Source of the DNA: Bacteroidaceae bacterium
GTDB taxonomy: Bacteria; Bacteroidota; Bacteroidia; Bacteroidales; Bacteroidaceae
Direction: 5' to 3'
Length of the DNA: 64,000 nucleotides
Assembly: GCA_017535725.1 (NCBI GenBank)
Contig: JAFXTO010000010.1
Coordinates: 78,910-142,909 of the forward strand
Below, in pieces: positions 35,541 to 44,152 of this stretch. The notes under the pieces were generated by a model, which had not been told where the DNA came from, ran no database searches, and was given only the letters and a program-made list of their open reading frames with translations. How positions within the stretch are numbered: position 1 is the stretch's first letter; every line of letters starts with the position of its first letter. Both the position numbers and the translations under genes were made by a program.

Positions 35541-37145
35541 ATGGGAAATCTTAAAGCTTTTATGGAGATACACCGCCTGGAGGCGGGCTACCGTCCTATT
35601 CACGATAGAATCCACGACTTCGGCGAGGTGGAGCAGACGCTCAACACTCGCGAACGCAAGCTGCAGGCCTCGCGCTGCATGGATTGTGGCGTGCCTTTCT
35701 GCCACTGGGCCTGTCCGTTAGGTAACAAAGCCCCCGAGTGGAATGACGCCCTATACAAGGGCGATTGGGAGCTGGCTTATCGCCTGCTGAACAGCACCAA
35801 CCCCTTCCCCGAGTTCACCGGTCGCATCTGTCCTGCCCTCTGCGAGAAGGCTTGCGTGCTCAACCGCTTCAACCACGAGCCCACTACCAACCGCGAGGAC
35901 GAGGCCGCCATCACCGAGGCCGCCTTCCGCGAGGGCTACATACAGCCGCGCACCGATATTAAGCGCATCCTGAAGCCCTCCACCACCGTGTCCTCCGCCG
36001 TGCCCACCGCCGCCGTTCCCTCCGCCGCGCCCTCCTCCGCCGTTCCCTCCGCCGCGCCCGCCGCCACCGTGCCCGATGCATTAGCATCGGGTACCCCCGT
36101 CCGCGTCGCAGTCATCGGCGCCGGCCCTGCCGGCCTCGCTTGCGCCGATGCCCTCAACCAGATGGGTTACACCGTCACTGTCTTCGAGAAGAACGAAGCC
36201 GCTGGCGGCCTCCTCCGCTACGGTATCCCCAACTTCAAGCTGAACAAGGCCATCATTGACCGCCGTCTCAAACTGATGGAACAGGAGGGCATCAAGTTTA
36301 AGTACAATGTCAGCCTCACCCCCAACCCCTCTCCTAAAGGAGAAGGGAGTGATTACTTCTGCATTCAGGATGAGAACGGACATACTACTCCCCTCGCCTT
36401 TAGGAGAGGGGACGGGGGTGAGGCTTTCGATGCCATCGTCCTCGCCACAGGCACCCCCACCGCCCGCGACCTCCCCATTACCGGCCGCTCGTTGAAAGGT
36501 GTCCACTTCGCCCTTGAGCTACTGTCGCAGCAGAACCGCGTCCTCGCAGGTATGGAGTTCAGCAAGGAGGAGCGTATCACCGCCAAAGGCAAGGACGTCC
36601 TCGTCATTGGTGGCGGCGACACAGGATCCGACTGCATCGGCACCGCCCACCGTCAGGGCTGCAAGTCCGTCACTCAGATTGAAATCATGCCCCGTCCTGT
36701 CGAAGGCCCCGAAGACCCGCAGAATCCATGGCCCAACTGGCCTCGCACCCTCAAAACCACCTCGTCGCACGAGGAAGGATGCACCCGCCGCTGGAACATC
36801 AACACCCTTGAATTCCTCTCCGCCGCCACTGTGCCCGACGGTTTTCCCGTCGGGAAAGATGCTGCTCCTGATCACGTCGCCGCCGTTCGCATCCAGCCCA
36901 TCGACTGGAAGCCCAACCCTGCTGGTGGCCGTCCCCTTATGGTCGAGGTCGGCGAACCGGAAATCATTAAAGCCGAACTTGTTCTGCTGGCTATGGGATT
37001 CTTGAAGCCAGAACACCCAGAATACCCAGAAAACGTCTTCGTCTGTGGCGATTCTGCCAATGGCGCAAGCCTCGTCGTTCGTGCGATGGCCAGCGGTAAG
37101 CAGACCGCCAATCGCGTTCATGAATATTTAAGTAAAATCTTTTAA
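35541..37145 (+). CDS. gltD: Glutamate synthase small subunit with several in-frame insertions
   Basis: Supplies electrons from NAD(P)H to GltB. The product is 534 residues from ATG 35541 (MGNLKAFMEIHRLEAGYRP); the upstream frame encodes hydrophobic nonsense. N-terminal Fe-S cysteines are CMDCGVPFCHWACPLG and CPALCEKAC. The FAD fold is VAVIGAGPAGLACADAL and the NADPH fold VLVIGGGDTGSDCIGTA. Extra segments relative to the ~470-residue family are an Ala/Pro/Ser/Val stretch and a P hairpin before the FAD fold, two family A elements (SLTPNPSPKGEGS and TTPLAFRRGDGGEA) between NADPH-side strands, and a second P hairpin (TVPDGFPVGKD). It lies about 115 bases after gltB. Confidence 0.94.
   Translation: MGNLKAFMEIHRLEAGYRPIHDRIHDFGEVEQTLNTRERKLQASRCMDCGVPFCHWACPLGNKAPEWNDALYKGDWELAYRLLNSTNPFPEFTGRICPALCEKACVLNRFNHEPTTNREDEAAITEAAFREGYIQPRTDIKRILKPSTTVSSAVPTAAVPSAAPSSAVPSAAPAATVPDALASGTPVRVAVIGAGPAGLACADALNQMGYTVTVFEKNEAAGGLLRYGIPNFKLNKAIIDRRLKLMEQEGIKFKYNVSLTPNPSPKGEGSDYFCIQDENGHTTPLAFRRGDGGEAFDAIVLATGTPTARDLPITGRSLKGVHFALELLSQQNRVLAGMEFSKEERITAKGKDVLVIGGGDTGSDCIGTAHRQGCKSVTQIEIMPRPVEGPEDPQNPWPNWPRTLKTTSSHEEGCTRRWNINTLEFLSAATVPDGFPVGKDAAPDHVAAVRIQPIDWKPNPAGGRPLMVEVGEPEIIKAELVLLAMGFLKPEHPEYPENVFVCGDSANGASLVVRAMASGKQTANRVHEYLSKIF
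35980..36068 (+). repeat. Ala-Pro-Ser-Val low-complexity coding repeat in gltD
   Basis: Repeats of tcctccgccgttccc / tccgccgcgcccgcc encode SSAVPTAAVPSAAPS-type sequence between the Fe-S and FAD domains. It is GC-rich compared with its neighbours and probably grew by slippage. Confidence 0.8.
36069..36093 (+). repeat. Family P-like palindrome in gltD (site 1)
   Basis: GTGCCCGATGCATTAGCATC-GGGTA, a perfect CCCGATGC/GCATCGGG hairpin, read as VPDALASG. It has the same TGCCCGA...TCGGG frame as the other P copies but a different inner stem. Confidence 0.75.
36312..36350 (+). repeat. Family A element 1 in gltD
   Basis: AGCCTCACCCCCAACCCCTC-TCCtaaaGGAGAAGGGAGT, read as SLTPNPSPKGEGS. Confidence 0.88.
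36386..36424 (-). repeat. Family A element 2 in gltD (inverted)
   Basis: TACTCCCCTCGCCtttaGGAG-AGGGGACGGGGGTGAGGCT, read as TTPLAFRRGDGGEA. It is separated by 35 bases from element 1. Confidence 0.88.
36831..36855 (+). repeat. Family P palindrome in gltD (site 2)
   Basis: GTGCCCGACGGTTTTCCCGT-CGGGA, read as VPDGFPVGK. Confidence 0.85.
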
Positions 37146-37169
37146 CAAACCCCTTAAACAAACACAATT

Positions 37170-39413
37170 ATGGCAAACGATTTGAGATTTCAGGTTGTAG
37201 GAGAGGCATTTAAGAAGAAGCCCCTCGGAGTACAAACACCAGCGGAGAGACCTTGCGAGTATTTCGGCAAGCATGTCTTCAACCGCGAGAAGATGTACAA
37301 GTATCTGCCCAAGGACATCTATGAGAAAATGATTGATGTCATCGACAATGGCGCACAACTCGACCGTAAAGTGGCCGACGCAGTGGCCGCCGGTATCATG
37401 CAGTGGGCCAAGGAGAACGGCGTCACACACTACACGCACTGGTTCCAGCCGCTGACGGAAGGCACCGCAGAGAAGCACGACTCGTTTATTGAACACGACG
37501 GTAAGGGTGGCATGATCGAAGAGTTCAGCGGCAAGCTGCTCGTGCAGCAGGAGCCGGATGCAAGCTCGTTCCCAAGCGGCGGCATCCGCTCTACCTTCGA
37601 GGCACGTGGCTACTCGGCTTGGGATCCCACCAGCCCCGTCTTCATCATCGATGACACGCTTATCATCCCCACCGTTTTCATCAGTTATAGCGGCGAGGCA
37701 CTCGACTACAAGGCTCCGTTGCTCCGTGCGCTGAAGGCCGTGAACGTGGCCGCCACAGAGGTCTGCCACTACTTCGACCCCTCCGTGAAGAAAGTCACCA
37801 GCAACCTCGGCTGGGAGCAGGAGTATTTCCTCGTCGATGAGGGATTGTACGCAGCCCGTCCCGACCTGCTGCTGACGGGCCGCACCCTCATGGGTCACGA
37901 CTCGGCCAAGAACCAGCAAATGGACGACCACTATTTCGGCGCCATTCCCGAGCGCGTTGCTGCTTTCATGCGCGAGCTGGAAATCACGGCCCTTGAACTC
38001 GGCATTCCCGTGAAGACCCGCCACAACGAGGTCGCACCGAACCAGTTCGAGCTGGCTCCAATCTTCGAGGACACGAACCTCGCCGTGGATCACAACATGT
38101 TGTTGATGTCCGTGATGAAGCGCGTGGCCCGCAAGCACGGCTTCCGTGCCCTCTTGCACGAGAAACCTTTTGCTGGTATTAACGGAAGTGGTAAGCACAA
38201 CAACTGGAGCCTCTCCACCGACAACGGCGTGCTGCTCCACGCTCCTGGCAAGACGCCCGAACAGAACCTGCGCTTCGCCACCTTCATTGTAGAGACATTG
38301 ATGGGTGTATATAAGCACAATGGCCTGCTGAAAGCTTCCATCATGAGTGCCACTAATGCCCACCGTCTCGGCGCCAACGAGGCACCTCCCGCTATCATCT
38401 CCTCGTTCCTTGGCCGTCAGGTGAGCGAGTTGCTCGACCACATCGAGAAGGCCGATAAGGAGGATATCCTGGCGATGGCCGGCAAGCAGGGCATGAAGAT
38501 GGATATCCCCGAAATCCCCGAACTGCTCATCGACAACACCGACCGCAACCGCACCAGCCCCTTCGCCTTCACCGGAAACCGCTTCGAGTTCCGTGCCGTG
38601 GGCAGTGAGGCCAACTGCGCCAGCGCCATGATTGCCCTGAACACCGCTGTGGCAGAGGCACTTGTCAGTTTCAAGCAGCGTGTGGATGCACGTGTCGCTG
38701 AAATCGCCAACGACCCCATATTTGCCACAGTGCCCGACGGTTCTTCGTCGGGTCATAATCCCGTCTTCCACGCCATTATCGACATCCTGCGCGAGGATAT
38801 CAAAACCTGCAAGCCTATCCGCTTCGACGGCAACGGCTACAGCGACGAATGGAAGGAGGAAGCTGCCCGTCGTGGCCTCGACGTGGAGACCTCGTGCCCC
38901 GTTATCTTCGAGCGCTACCTCGATGCCGACAGCATCGCGATGTTCGAGAGTATGGGCGTGATGACCAAGAAGGAGTTGGAAGCTCGCAACGAGGTGAAAT
39001 GGGAGACCTACACCAAGAAGATTCAGATCGAGGCTCGCGTTCTCGGCGACCTCAGTATGAACCACATCATTCCTGTGGCCACGCGCTACCAGAGCCAGCT
39101 GCTGAGTAATGTGGAGGACATGCGCGCCGTGTTCCCCGCCGAGAAAGCCGATGCCCTCAGTGCCCGCAACCTGAAGCTCATCGAGGAGATAGCCACCCGC
39201 ACCGCCACCATCGAAACCAAGGTGGAGGAACTCGTCGCTGCTCGCAAGGTGGCCAACAAGATTGAGGACGAGCACGCCAAGGCCATTGCCTACCATGACA
39301 CCATCGCCCCGATGTTCGATGTCATCCGTCGCCAGATAGACAAACTCGAACTCATTGTGGATGATGCCCTCTGGCCGCTGCCCAAGTACCGCGAACTGCT
39401 GTTCATCCGGTAA
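37170..39413 (+). CDS. glnN: Type III glutamine synthetase (GlnN)
   Basis: ATP-dependent synthesis of glutamine from glutamate and ammonia. The 747-residue length is typical of the Bacteroidetes GSIII family, not the ~470-residue GlnA. Motifs: NLGWEQEYFLVDEG, KTRHNEVAPNQFELAPIFED, NGSGKHNNWSL and RTSPFAFTGNRFEFR; ends LPKYRELLFIR. A family P hairpin adds VPDGSSSGH near residue 523, in a helical region that varies in the family. It lies 24 bases after gltD and is the last gene of the plus-strand arm, followed by a strong hairpin. Confidence 0.95.
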   Translation: MANDLRFQVVGEAFKKKPLGVQTPAERPCEYFGKHVFNREKMYKYLPKDIYEKMIDVIDNGAQLDRKVADAVAAGIMQWAKENGVTHYTHWFQPLTEGTAEKHDSFIEHDGKGGMIEEFSGKLLVQQEPDASSFPSGGIRSTFEARGYSAWDPTSPVFIIDDTLIIPTVFISYSGEALDYKAPLLRALKAVNVAATEVCHYFDPSVKKVTSNLGWEQEYFLVDEGLYAARPDLLLTGRTLMGHDSAKNQQMDDHYFGAIPERVAAFMRELEITALELGIPVKTRHNEVAPNQFELAPIFEDTNLAVDHNMLLMSVMKRVARKHGFRALLHEKPFAGINGSGKHNNWSLSTDNGVLLHAPGKTPEQNLRFATFIVETLMGVYKHNGLLKASIMSATNAHRLGANEAPPAIISSFLGRQVSELLDHIEKADKEDILAMAGKQGMKMDIPEIPELLIDNTDRNRTSPFAFTGNRFEFRAVGSEANCASAMIALNTAVAEALVSFKQRVDARVAEIANDPIFATVPDGSSSGHNPVFHAIIDILREDIKTCKPIRFDGNGYSDEWKEEAARRGLDVETSCPVIFERYLDADSIAMFESMGVMTKKELEARNEVKWETYTKKIQIEARVLGDLSMNHIIPVATRYQSQLLSNVEDMRAVFPAEKADALSARNLKLIEEIATRTATIETKVEELVAARKVANKIEDEHAKAIAYHDTIAPMFDVIRRQIDKLELIVDDALWPLPKYRELLFIR
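38730..38753 (+). repeat. Family P palindrome in glnN
   Basis: GTGCCCGACGGTTCTTCGTC-GGGT, read as VPDGSSSG. Confidence 0.8.
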
Positions 39414-39423
39414 TTATTCATAA

Positions 39424-39472
39424 CCTACTTAATAGGGCGGCCTCAACGGGTCGCCCTATTACATTAAGTAGG
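39424..39472 (+). terminator. Strong hairpin after glnN
   Basis: Arms CCTACTTAATAGGGCG and CGCCCTATTacaTTAAGTAGG pair around an 11-13 base loop. Only a weak T-run follows, but its position ten bases past the stop suggests transcript termination or 3' end protection. The remaining gap to guaA holds only its promoter. Confidence 0.75.
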
Positions 39473-39587
39473 ATATTTCCTGTCTGTGCATCTTCTATCT
39501 CGAATGCTCAATCAAGAAATGTCCCTATTTCTGTTTCCATGAGCCACTTTTAGAGTAAGAAAGGCATTATTAATTCAAGAAAAGTAG

Positions 39588-39595
39588 TACCTTTG
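39588..39595 (+). promoter_or_regulatory. -7 box TACCTTTG for guaA
   Basis: Exact TACCTTTG, 30 bases before the guaA ATG. Confidence 0.6.
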
Positions 39596-39625
39596 CACCC
39601 GTAATTAGATACATCTATATACTCT

Positions 39626-41170
39626 ATGCAACAAAAAATCATTATCTTGGATTTCGGGTCGCAGACAACCCAGCTCATTGGCCGTCGCGTCAGGGAGATG
39701 GACACATTCTGCGAGATTTTGCCCTACAATAAGTTCCCTCAGAACGATGACAGCATTATTGGCGTGATACTGAGCGGTTCTCCATATTCCGTTTACGACC
39801 AGAATGCCTTCCGGGTGGATTTCAGTCAGTTCGTAGGCAAGTACCCCGTGCTGGGCATCTGCTACGGCGCCCAATTGATGTCCTACTGCTGGGGAGGCAA
39901 GGTGGAACCTGCGGGCAGCCGCGAGTACGGCCGTGCCCAGCTGAAGCAATTCAACACCACTAATCCCTTGTTCAAAGGATTTGAAAAGGACTCACAAGTG
40001 TGGATGAGTCATGGCGACACCATCACCGCCTTACCTGACGGCTTTCAGGCGATTGCCTCTACGGAAGACGTGAAATACGCCGCTTACACCAACTCCGAGA
40101 AACGCATCTGGGGCGTACAGTATCATCCCGAAGTTCATCACTCCCTGCAGGGATTTCAGCTGCTTCGGAATTTTGTGGTGGATATTTGTGGTAGTCGGCA
40201 GCAATGGAGTGCTGCCTCGTTTGTGGAAACAACCGTCAGGGAACTGAAGGAGCAGTTGGGCGACGACCGTGTCATTTTGGGTCTGAGTGGAGGGGTGGAT
40301 TCCAGTGTCTGTGCAACCCTACTACACCGTGCCATCGGTAGCAACCTGACCTGTATCTTCGTGGACCACGGCATGTTGCGCAAGAATGAGTTCAACAAGG
40401 TCTTGGAGGCCTACAATGGTCTGGGATTGAATGTCATTGGAGTGGATGCCAGCAAGAAGTTCTTCCACGATTTGCAAGGTGTGGAAGAACCCGAGCAGAA
40501 GCGCAAAATCATCGGACGGGACTTCATCGAAGTGTTTGATGCAGAGGCCAGGAAGATAAAGGATGCCAAGTGGTTGGCACAAGGAACCATCTATCCAGAT
40601 CGTATCGAGAGCCTGAACATCACGGGCAAGGTCATCAAGAGTCATCACAATGTGGGTGGCTTGCCTGAGCAGATGCACCTGCAACTCTGCGAGCCGCTGA
40701 AGTGGCTCTTCAAGGACGAGGTGCGCCGCGTGGGACGTCAGTTGGGAATGCCGGAGAGACTCATCAAGCGCCATCCCTTCCCTGGACCGGGCTTGTCGGT
40801 GAGGATATTAGGCGAAGTCACCCCTGAAAAAGTGAGGGTGCTGCAGGAGGCCGATGATATTTATATCGACGCGATGCACAACTACATCTGTGAGGACGGT
40901 GAATCCTTGTACGACAAGGTGTGGCAAGCTGGCGTCATCTTGCTCAGCAACGTCAGAAGCGTGGGGGTGATGGGTGATGAACGTACCTACGAGCATCCGG
41001 TGGCATTGAGAGCGGTAACCAGTCAGGACGCAATGACAGCGGACTGGGCACACTTGCCTTACGACTTTCTTGCCAAGGTGTCGAATGACATCATCAATAA
41101 GGTAAAGGGAGTGAACCGAGTCTGCTATGACATTTCCTCCAAGCCACCATCAACAATCGAGTGGGAGTAA
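39626..41170 (+). CDS. guaA: GMP synthase (glutamine-hydrolysing)
   Basis: Converts XMP to GMP using glutamine. The 514-residue protein starts [20 protein letters not shown]. The amidotransferase triad is [13 protein letters not shown] (Cys) and QYHPEVHHS (His/Glu). The PP-loop is [16 protein letters not shown]. The dimerisation domain has [16 protein letters not shown] and it ends [12 protein letters not shown]. It is transcribed on its own but adjoins the nitrogen arm. No inserted element was seen. Confidence 0.96.
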   Translation: MQQKIIILDFGSQTTQLIGRRVREMDTFCEILPYNKFPQNDDSIIGVILSGSPYSVYDQNAFRVDFSQFVGKYPVLGICYGAQLMSYCWGGKVEPAGSREYGRAQLKQFNTTNPLFKGFEKDSQVWMSHGDTITALPDGFQAIASTEDVKYAAYTNSEKRIWGVQYHPEVHHSLQGFQLLRNFVVDICGSRQQWSAASFVETTVRELKEQLGDDRVILGLSGGVDSSVCATLLHRAIGSNLTCIFVDHGMLRKNEFNKVLEAYNGLGLNVIGVDASKKFFHDLQGVEEPEQKRKIIGRDFIEVFDAEARKIKDAKWLAQGTIYPDRIESLNITGKVIKSHHNVGGLPEQMHLQLCEPLKWLFKDEVRRVGRQLGMPERLIKRHPFPGPGLSVRILGEVTPEKVRVLQEADDIYIDAMHNYICEDGESLYDKVWQAGVILLSNVRSVGVMGDERTYEHPVALRAVTSQDAMTADWAHLPYDFLAKVSNDIINKVKGVNRVCYDISSKPPSTIEWE

Positions 41171-41180
41171 GTAACTTACT

Positions 41181-41266
41181 AAAGTTTCCTACCCGTTGAT
41201 TTGTGTTGCATTATAGACGCTTTCAGCGTCTGTTGTACGCCACAAATCATAACGGGTGGGAAACTT
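41181..41266 (+). terminator. Large two-tier inverted repeat between guaA and cysK (bidirectional terminator)
   Basis: Outer arms AAAGTTTCCTACCCGTT-GATTTGTG and CACAAATCATAACGGGT-GGGAAACTTT pair with few mismatches. An inner hairpin AGACGCTttcAGCGTCT lies at 41215-41231. The genes converge here, so it can serve both. Confidence 0.8.
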
Positions 41267-41300
41267 TTGTTATCTGTTTGAACTTTAGTTCAAAGAGACA

Positions 41301-42248
41301 TTACAGGGGATATTCCTCGAAGGCGTAGAGTACGGTGGAGAGGTAGCGTTCACCAGTATCAGGCAACAGTACCACGATTTTTTTGCCTTTGTTTTCCGGG
41401 CGCTTAGCCACTTCGATAGCAGCGAAGAGAGCAGCACCGGCAGAAATACCTACCAGCAGGCCCTCCTGTTGGGCAATCTCGCGACCAGTGCGGATAGCGT
41501 CGTCGTTCTCCACGTCAAACACCTCGTCTATAACATCAGAGTTGTAGGTCTTGGGAATGAAACCAGCTCCGATACCTTGAATCTTGTGTGGGCCGCTCTG
41601 TCCGCCGTTCAGTACAGGGCTCGACTTGGGCTCTACGGCAATGATCTTCACGTTGGGATTCTGTTCCTTCAGGTATTTACCCGTGCCGCTAATTGTTCCT
41701 CCGGTGCCCACGCCACCGATGAAGATGTCAACCTGTCCGTCGGTGTCGCGCCAAATCTCGGGACCCGTAGTGGCGTAGTGCTTAGCGGGGTTGGCTGCAT
41801 TCTCGAACTGCTGGAGGATGACGCTGCCGGGAATCTCATCCCTGAGGGCTTCTGCCGCACGGATGGCGCCTGGCATACCGTCCTTACCAGGAGTGAGGCG
41901 TACTTCAGCACCGTAGGCCTTCACGAGGTTGCGACGCTCAACACTCATCGTCTCGGGCATTGTCAGAATCAAATGGTAGCCTTTGACGGCAGAGACCAGT
42001 GCCAGTCCTACGCCAGTGTTGCCGCTGGTGGGTTCGATGATAGTGGCTCCAGGTTTCAGAATGCCTTTCGCCTCTGCATCCTCAATCATGGCGAGGGCAA
42101 TGCGGTCTTTGACGCTGCCGCCGGGGTTGAAAAACTCTACTTTAGCTATAACTGGGGTTTCCAGTCCCTTGGCCTGTGAATACTTATTGAGCTCTACAAG
42201 TGGGGTGTTGCCGACGAGCTCGGTCAGCTGTTTTGCAATGTGTGACAT
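41301..42248 (-). CDS. cysK: Cysteine synthase A
   Basis: Makes cysteine from O-acetylserine and sulfide. The 315-residue PLP enzyme has [17 protein letters not shown] with the PLP lysine, [27 protein letters not shown] and [11 protein letters not shown]. It is followed on the same strand, upstream, by metY across a repeat-filled gap. The two may form a sulfur-assimilation pair. Confidence 0.95.
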   Translation of the reverse strand: MSHIAKQLTELVGNTPLVELNKYSQAKGLETPVIAKVEFFNPGGSVKDRIALAMIEDAEAKGILKPGATIIEPTSGNTGVGLALVSAVKGYHLILTMPETMSVERRNLVKAYGAEVRLTPGKDGMPGAIRAAEALRDEIPGSVILQQFENAANPAKHYATTGPEIWRDTDGQVDIFIGGVGTGGTISGTGKYLKEQNPNVKIIAVEPKSSPVLNGGQSGPHKIQGIGAGFIPKTYNSDVIDEVFDVENDDAIRTGREIAQQEGLLVGISAGAALFAAIEVAKRPENKGKKIVVLLPDTGERYLSTVLYAFEEYPL

Positions 42249-42262
42249 GTTATTGTGAGTTT

Positions 42263-42549
42263 TAATTGAGTTATTGAGTTATTGAGTTATTGAGTTTATG
42301 AGTTATTGAGTTTATGAGTTTTTGAGTTATTGAGTTATTGAGTTATTGAGTTATTGGGTTTATGAGTTATTGAGTTTATGAGTTTTTGAGTTATTGAGTT
42401 ATTGAGTTTTTTATTCTTTCGCGGCCTTCGATATTCCGTTATAACGTTATTCCGTTATTACGACAAATCATCGGCCGCCAATATTTCAATCTTTCAACGT
42501 TTCAATCTTTCAACGTTTCAATCTTTCAACGTTTCAATCTTTCAACGTT
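42263..42549 (+). repeat. Microsatellite tract between metY and cysK
   Basis: About fifteen copies of the 8-base unit gagttatt/gagtttat, then about four copies of a 16-base unit tttcaatctttcaacg. No gene. The first tract is the reverse complement of that at 7932-8000. Confidence 0.85.
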
Positions 42550-43839
42550 TCAACATTTCTCCAGCGCCTGCGCCAAATCCTCGAGGATATCGTCGATGTG
42601 CTCAGTACCGATAGACAGACGAACGGTGGAGGGGGTGATATGTTGTTCGGCAAGTTCCTCGGGCGAGAGTTGAGAGTGCGTGGTGGTGTAGGGATGAATC
42701 ACCAGACTCTTCACATCGGCCACGTTGGCAAGCAGCGAGAAGATTTGAAGGGCGTCGATGAACTTCCAAGCTTCTTCCTGTCCTCCCTTAATCTCGAATG
42801 TGAAGATGGAGCCAGCGCCGTAGGGGAAATATTTCTGATAGAGCTGGTGATCGTGGTGACTCTCGAGGGCCGGATGATTCACGCGGGCGACCTTAGGATG
42901 GTTCTTCAGAAATTCTACCACCGCCAGTGCATTTGCCACATGACGCTCCACGCGCAGGCTCAGTGTCTCGACGCCTTGCAAGAGGATGAATGCATTGAAG
43001 GGCGAAATGGCAGCACCCGTATCGCGCAATAGCACCGCACGGATGCGAGTCACAAAGGCTGCAGGACCAGCCACATCTGCAAAGACCGCACCATGGTATG
43101 AGGGGTCGGGCTTTGCCAGCGTAGGGAAACGGTCGGGGTTCTGTTTCCAATCGAACGTGCCGCCATCGACGATGACACCACCGAGCGAGGTTCCGTGACC
43201 GCCCAGAAACTTGGTGGCGGAATGAACGACAACGTCTGCTCCGTGCTCCAAGGGACGAATCAGGTAGGGCGTTGCGAAGGTGTTATCAACGATGAACGGG
43301 ATTCCGTGCTTGTGAGCCACGGCAGCTACACCTTCGATGTCCAGCACGTCGGAGTTTGGATTACCGAATGTTTCGGCATATATTACTTTTGTGTTCGGTT
43401 GAATGGCAGCTTCGAGGGCTGCGAGGTCGTTGATATTGATAATGGTGTTCGTGATGCCTTGTGTACTGAGTGTGTGGGTGATGAGGTTGTAGCTGCCGCC
43501 GTAGAGATTGTCGGCAGCTACGATATGGTCGCCAGCCTGGACAATATTCTGCAGGGCGTAGGTGATGGCAGCTGCACCCGAGGCGACGGCCAGTCCTGCC
43601 ACGCCACCCTCGAGGGCTGCCACGCGGTCTTCGAAGACTCCTTGCGTGGAGTTGGTCAGGCGACCATAAATGTTTCCTGCATCGCGAAGACCGAAGCGGT
43701 CAGCTGCGTGTTGAGAGTTGCGGAACACATACGATGTGGTCTGATAGATGGGCACCGCACGGGCGTCGGTGGCGGGGTCAGCCTGTTCTTGGCCTACATG
43801 AAGTTGAAGGGTCTCGAAACGAAATTTTTTCTGTGACAT
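42550..43839 (-). CDS. metY: O-acetylhomoserine aminocarboxypropyltransferase (homocysteine synthase)
   Basis: PLP enzyme of the Cys/Met metabolism family forming homocysteine from O-acetylhomoserine and sulfide. The 429-residue product starts MSQKKFRFETLQLHVGQE and has PIYQTTSYVF, YGRLTNSTQ, ASGAAAITYAL, VDNTFATPYL and the PLP lysine in HSATKFLGGHG. Length and the LQLHVGQE start favour MetY over MetB/MetC. It is divergent from an Lrp-type regulator. Confidence 0.92.
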   Translation of the reverse strand: MSQKKFRFETLQLHVGQEQADPATDARAVPIYQTTSYVFRNSQHAADRFGLRDAGNIYGRLTNSTQGVFEDRVAALEGGVAGLAVASGAAAITYALQNIVQAGDHIVAADNLYGGSYNLITHTLSTQGITNTIININDLAALEAAIQPNTKVIYAETFGNPNSDVLDIEGVAAVAHKHGIPFIVDNTFATPYLIRPLEHGADVVVHSATKFLGGHGTSLGGVIVDGGTFDWKQNPDRFPTLAKPDPSYHGAVFADVAGPAAFVTRIRAVLLRDTGAAISPFNAFILLQGVETLSLRVERHVANALAVVEFLKNHPKVARVNHPALESHHDHQLYQKYFPYGAGSIFTFEIKGGQEEAWKFIDALQIFSLLANVADVKSLVIHPYTTTHSQLSPEELAEQHITPSTVRLSIGTEHIDDILEDLAQALEKC

Positions 43840-43845
43840 AGTGAT

Positions 43846-43999
43846 ATGAGTTTATGAGTTATTAATTGAGTTTATTTGAGTTTATGAGTTATTGAGTCTT
43901 TAATCGTTTAATCGTTTAACCGTTTAATCGTTAGACTTTTTGAGTTATTTTTATCTTTCCCTCGCCCCTTCAGGGGAGAGTCGGAGAGGGGCCTCCATT
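43846..43999 (+). repeat. Repeat-rich spacer upstream of metY
   Basis: gagtttatgagttatt repeats, then four cgtttaatcgtttaac units, then a C-rich hairpin CCCCTtcAGGGG inside ccctcgcc...gagagtcggagagggg that looks like a diverged intergenic relative of families A and B. Confidence 0.65.
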
Positions 44000-44015
44000 T
44001 TTTTCTTTTGCGCTG

Positions 44016-44023
44016 CAAAGGTA
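44016..44023 (-). promoter_or_regulatory. -7 box TACCTTTG, probable metY promoter
   Basis: Exact TACCTTTG on the minus strand, 177 bases upstream of metY. The long leader consists of repeats. Confidence 0.5.
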
Positions 44024-44075
44024 CGACTTTTTGGAAATATCTTCCAAATTTCTTGTGTAATTCAGAATAAAGCAC

Positions 44076-44083
44076 TACTTTTG
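44076..44083 (+). promoter_or_regulatory. -7 box TACTTTTG for the Lrp-type regulator
   Basis: Matches TAnnTTTG, 69 bases before the regulator's ATG. TTG at 44053-44055 would be a -33 element at about 20 bases spacing. Confidence 0.5.
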
Positions 44084-44152
44084 CGGCGTGAAAAGAAAAT
44101 CCTTCTGTTTGAGGCTCGCAAAATAGCCCTTTGCAGAATAATATTCTAAGAA

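Noticed and set aside
37128-39296. 722-codon open frame antisense to glnN
   Set aside because: It is the mirror of a GC-biased real gene; the translation is rich in His/Gly/Val without any domain, and the opposite strand encodes a fully recognisable GSIII.
43840-44152. SAM riboswitch upstream of metY
   Set aside because: The leader consists of simple repeats and a C-rich hairpin; no conserved riboswitch core was recognised.
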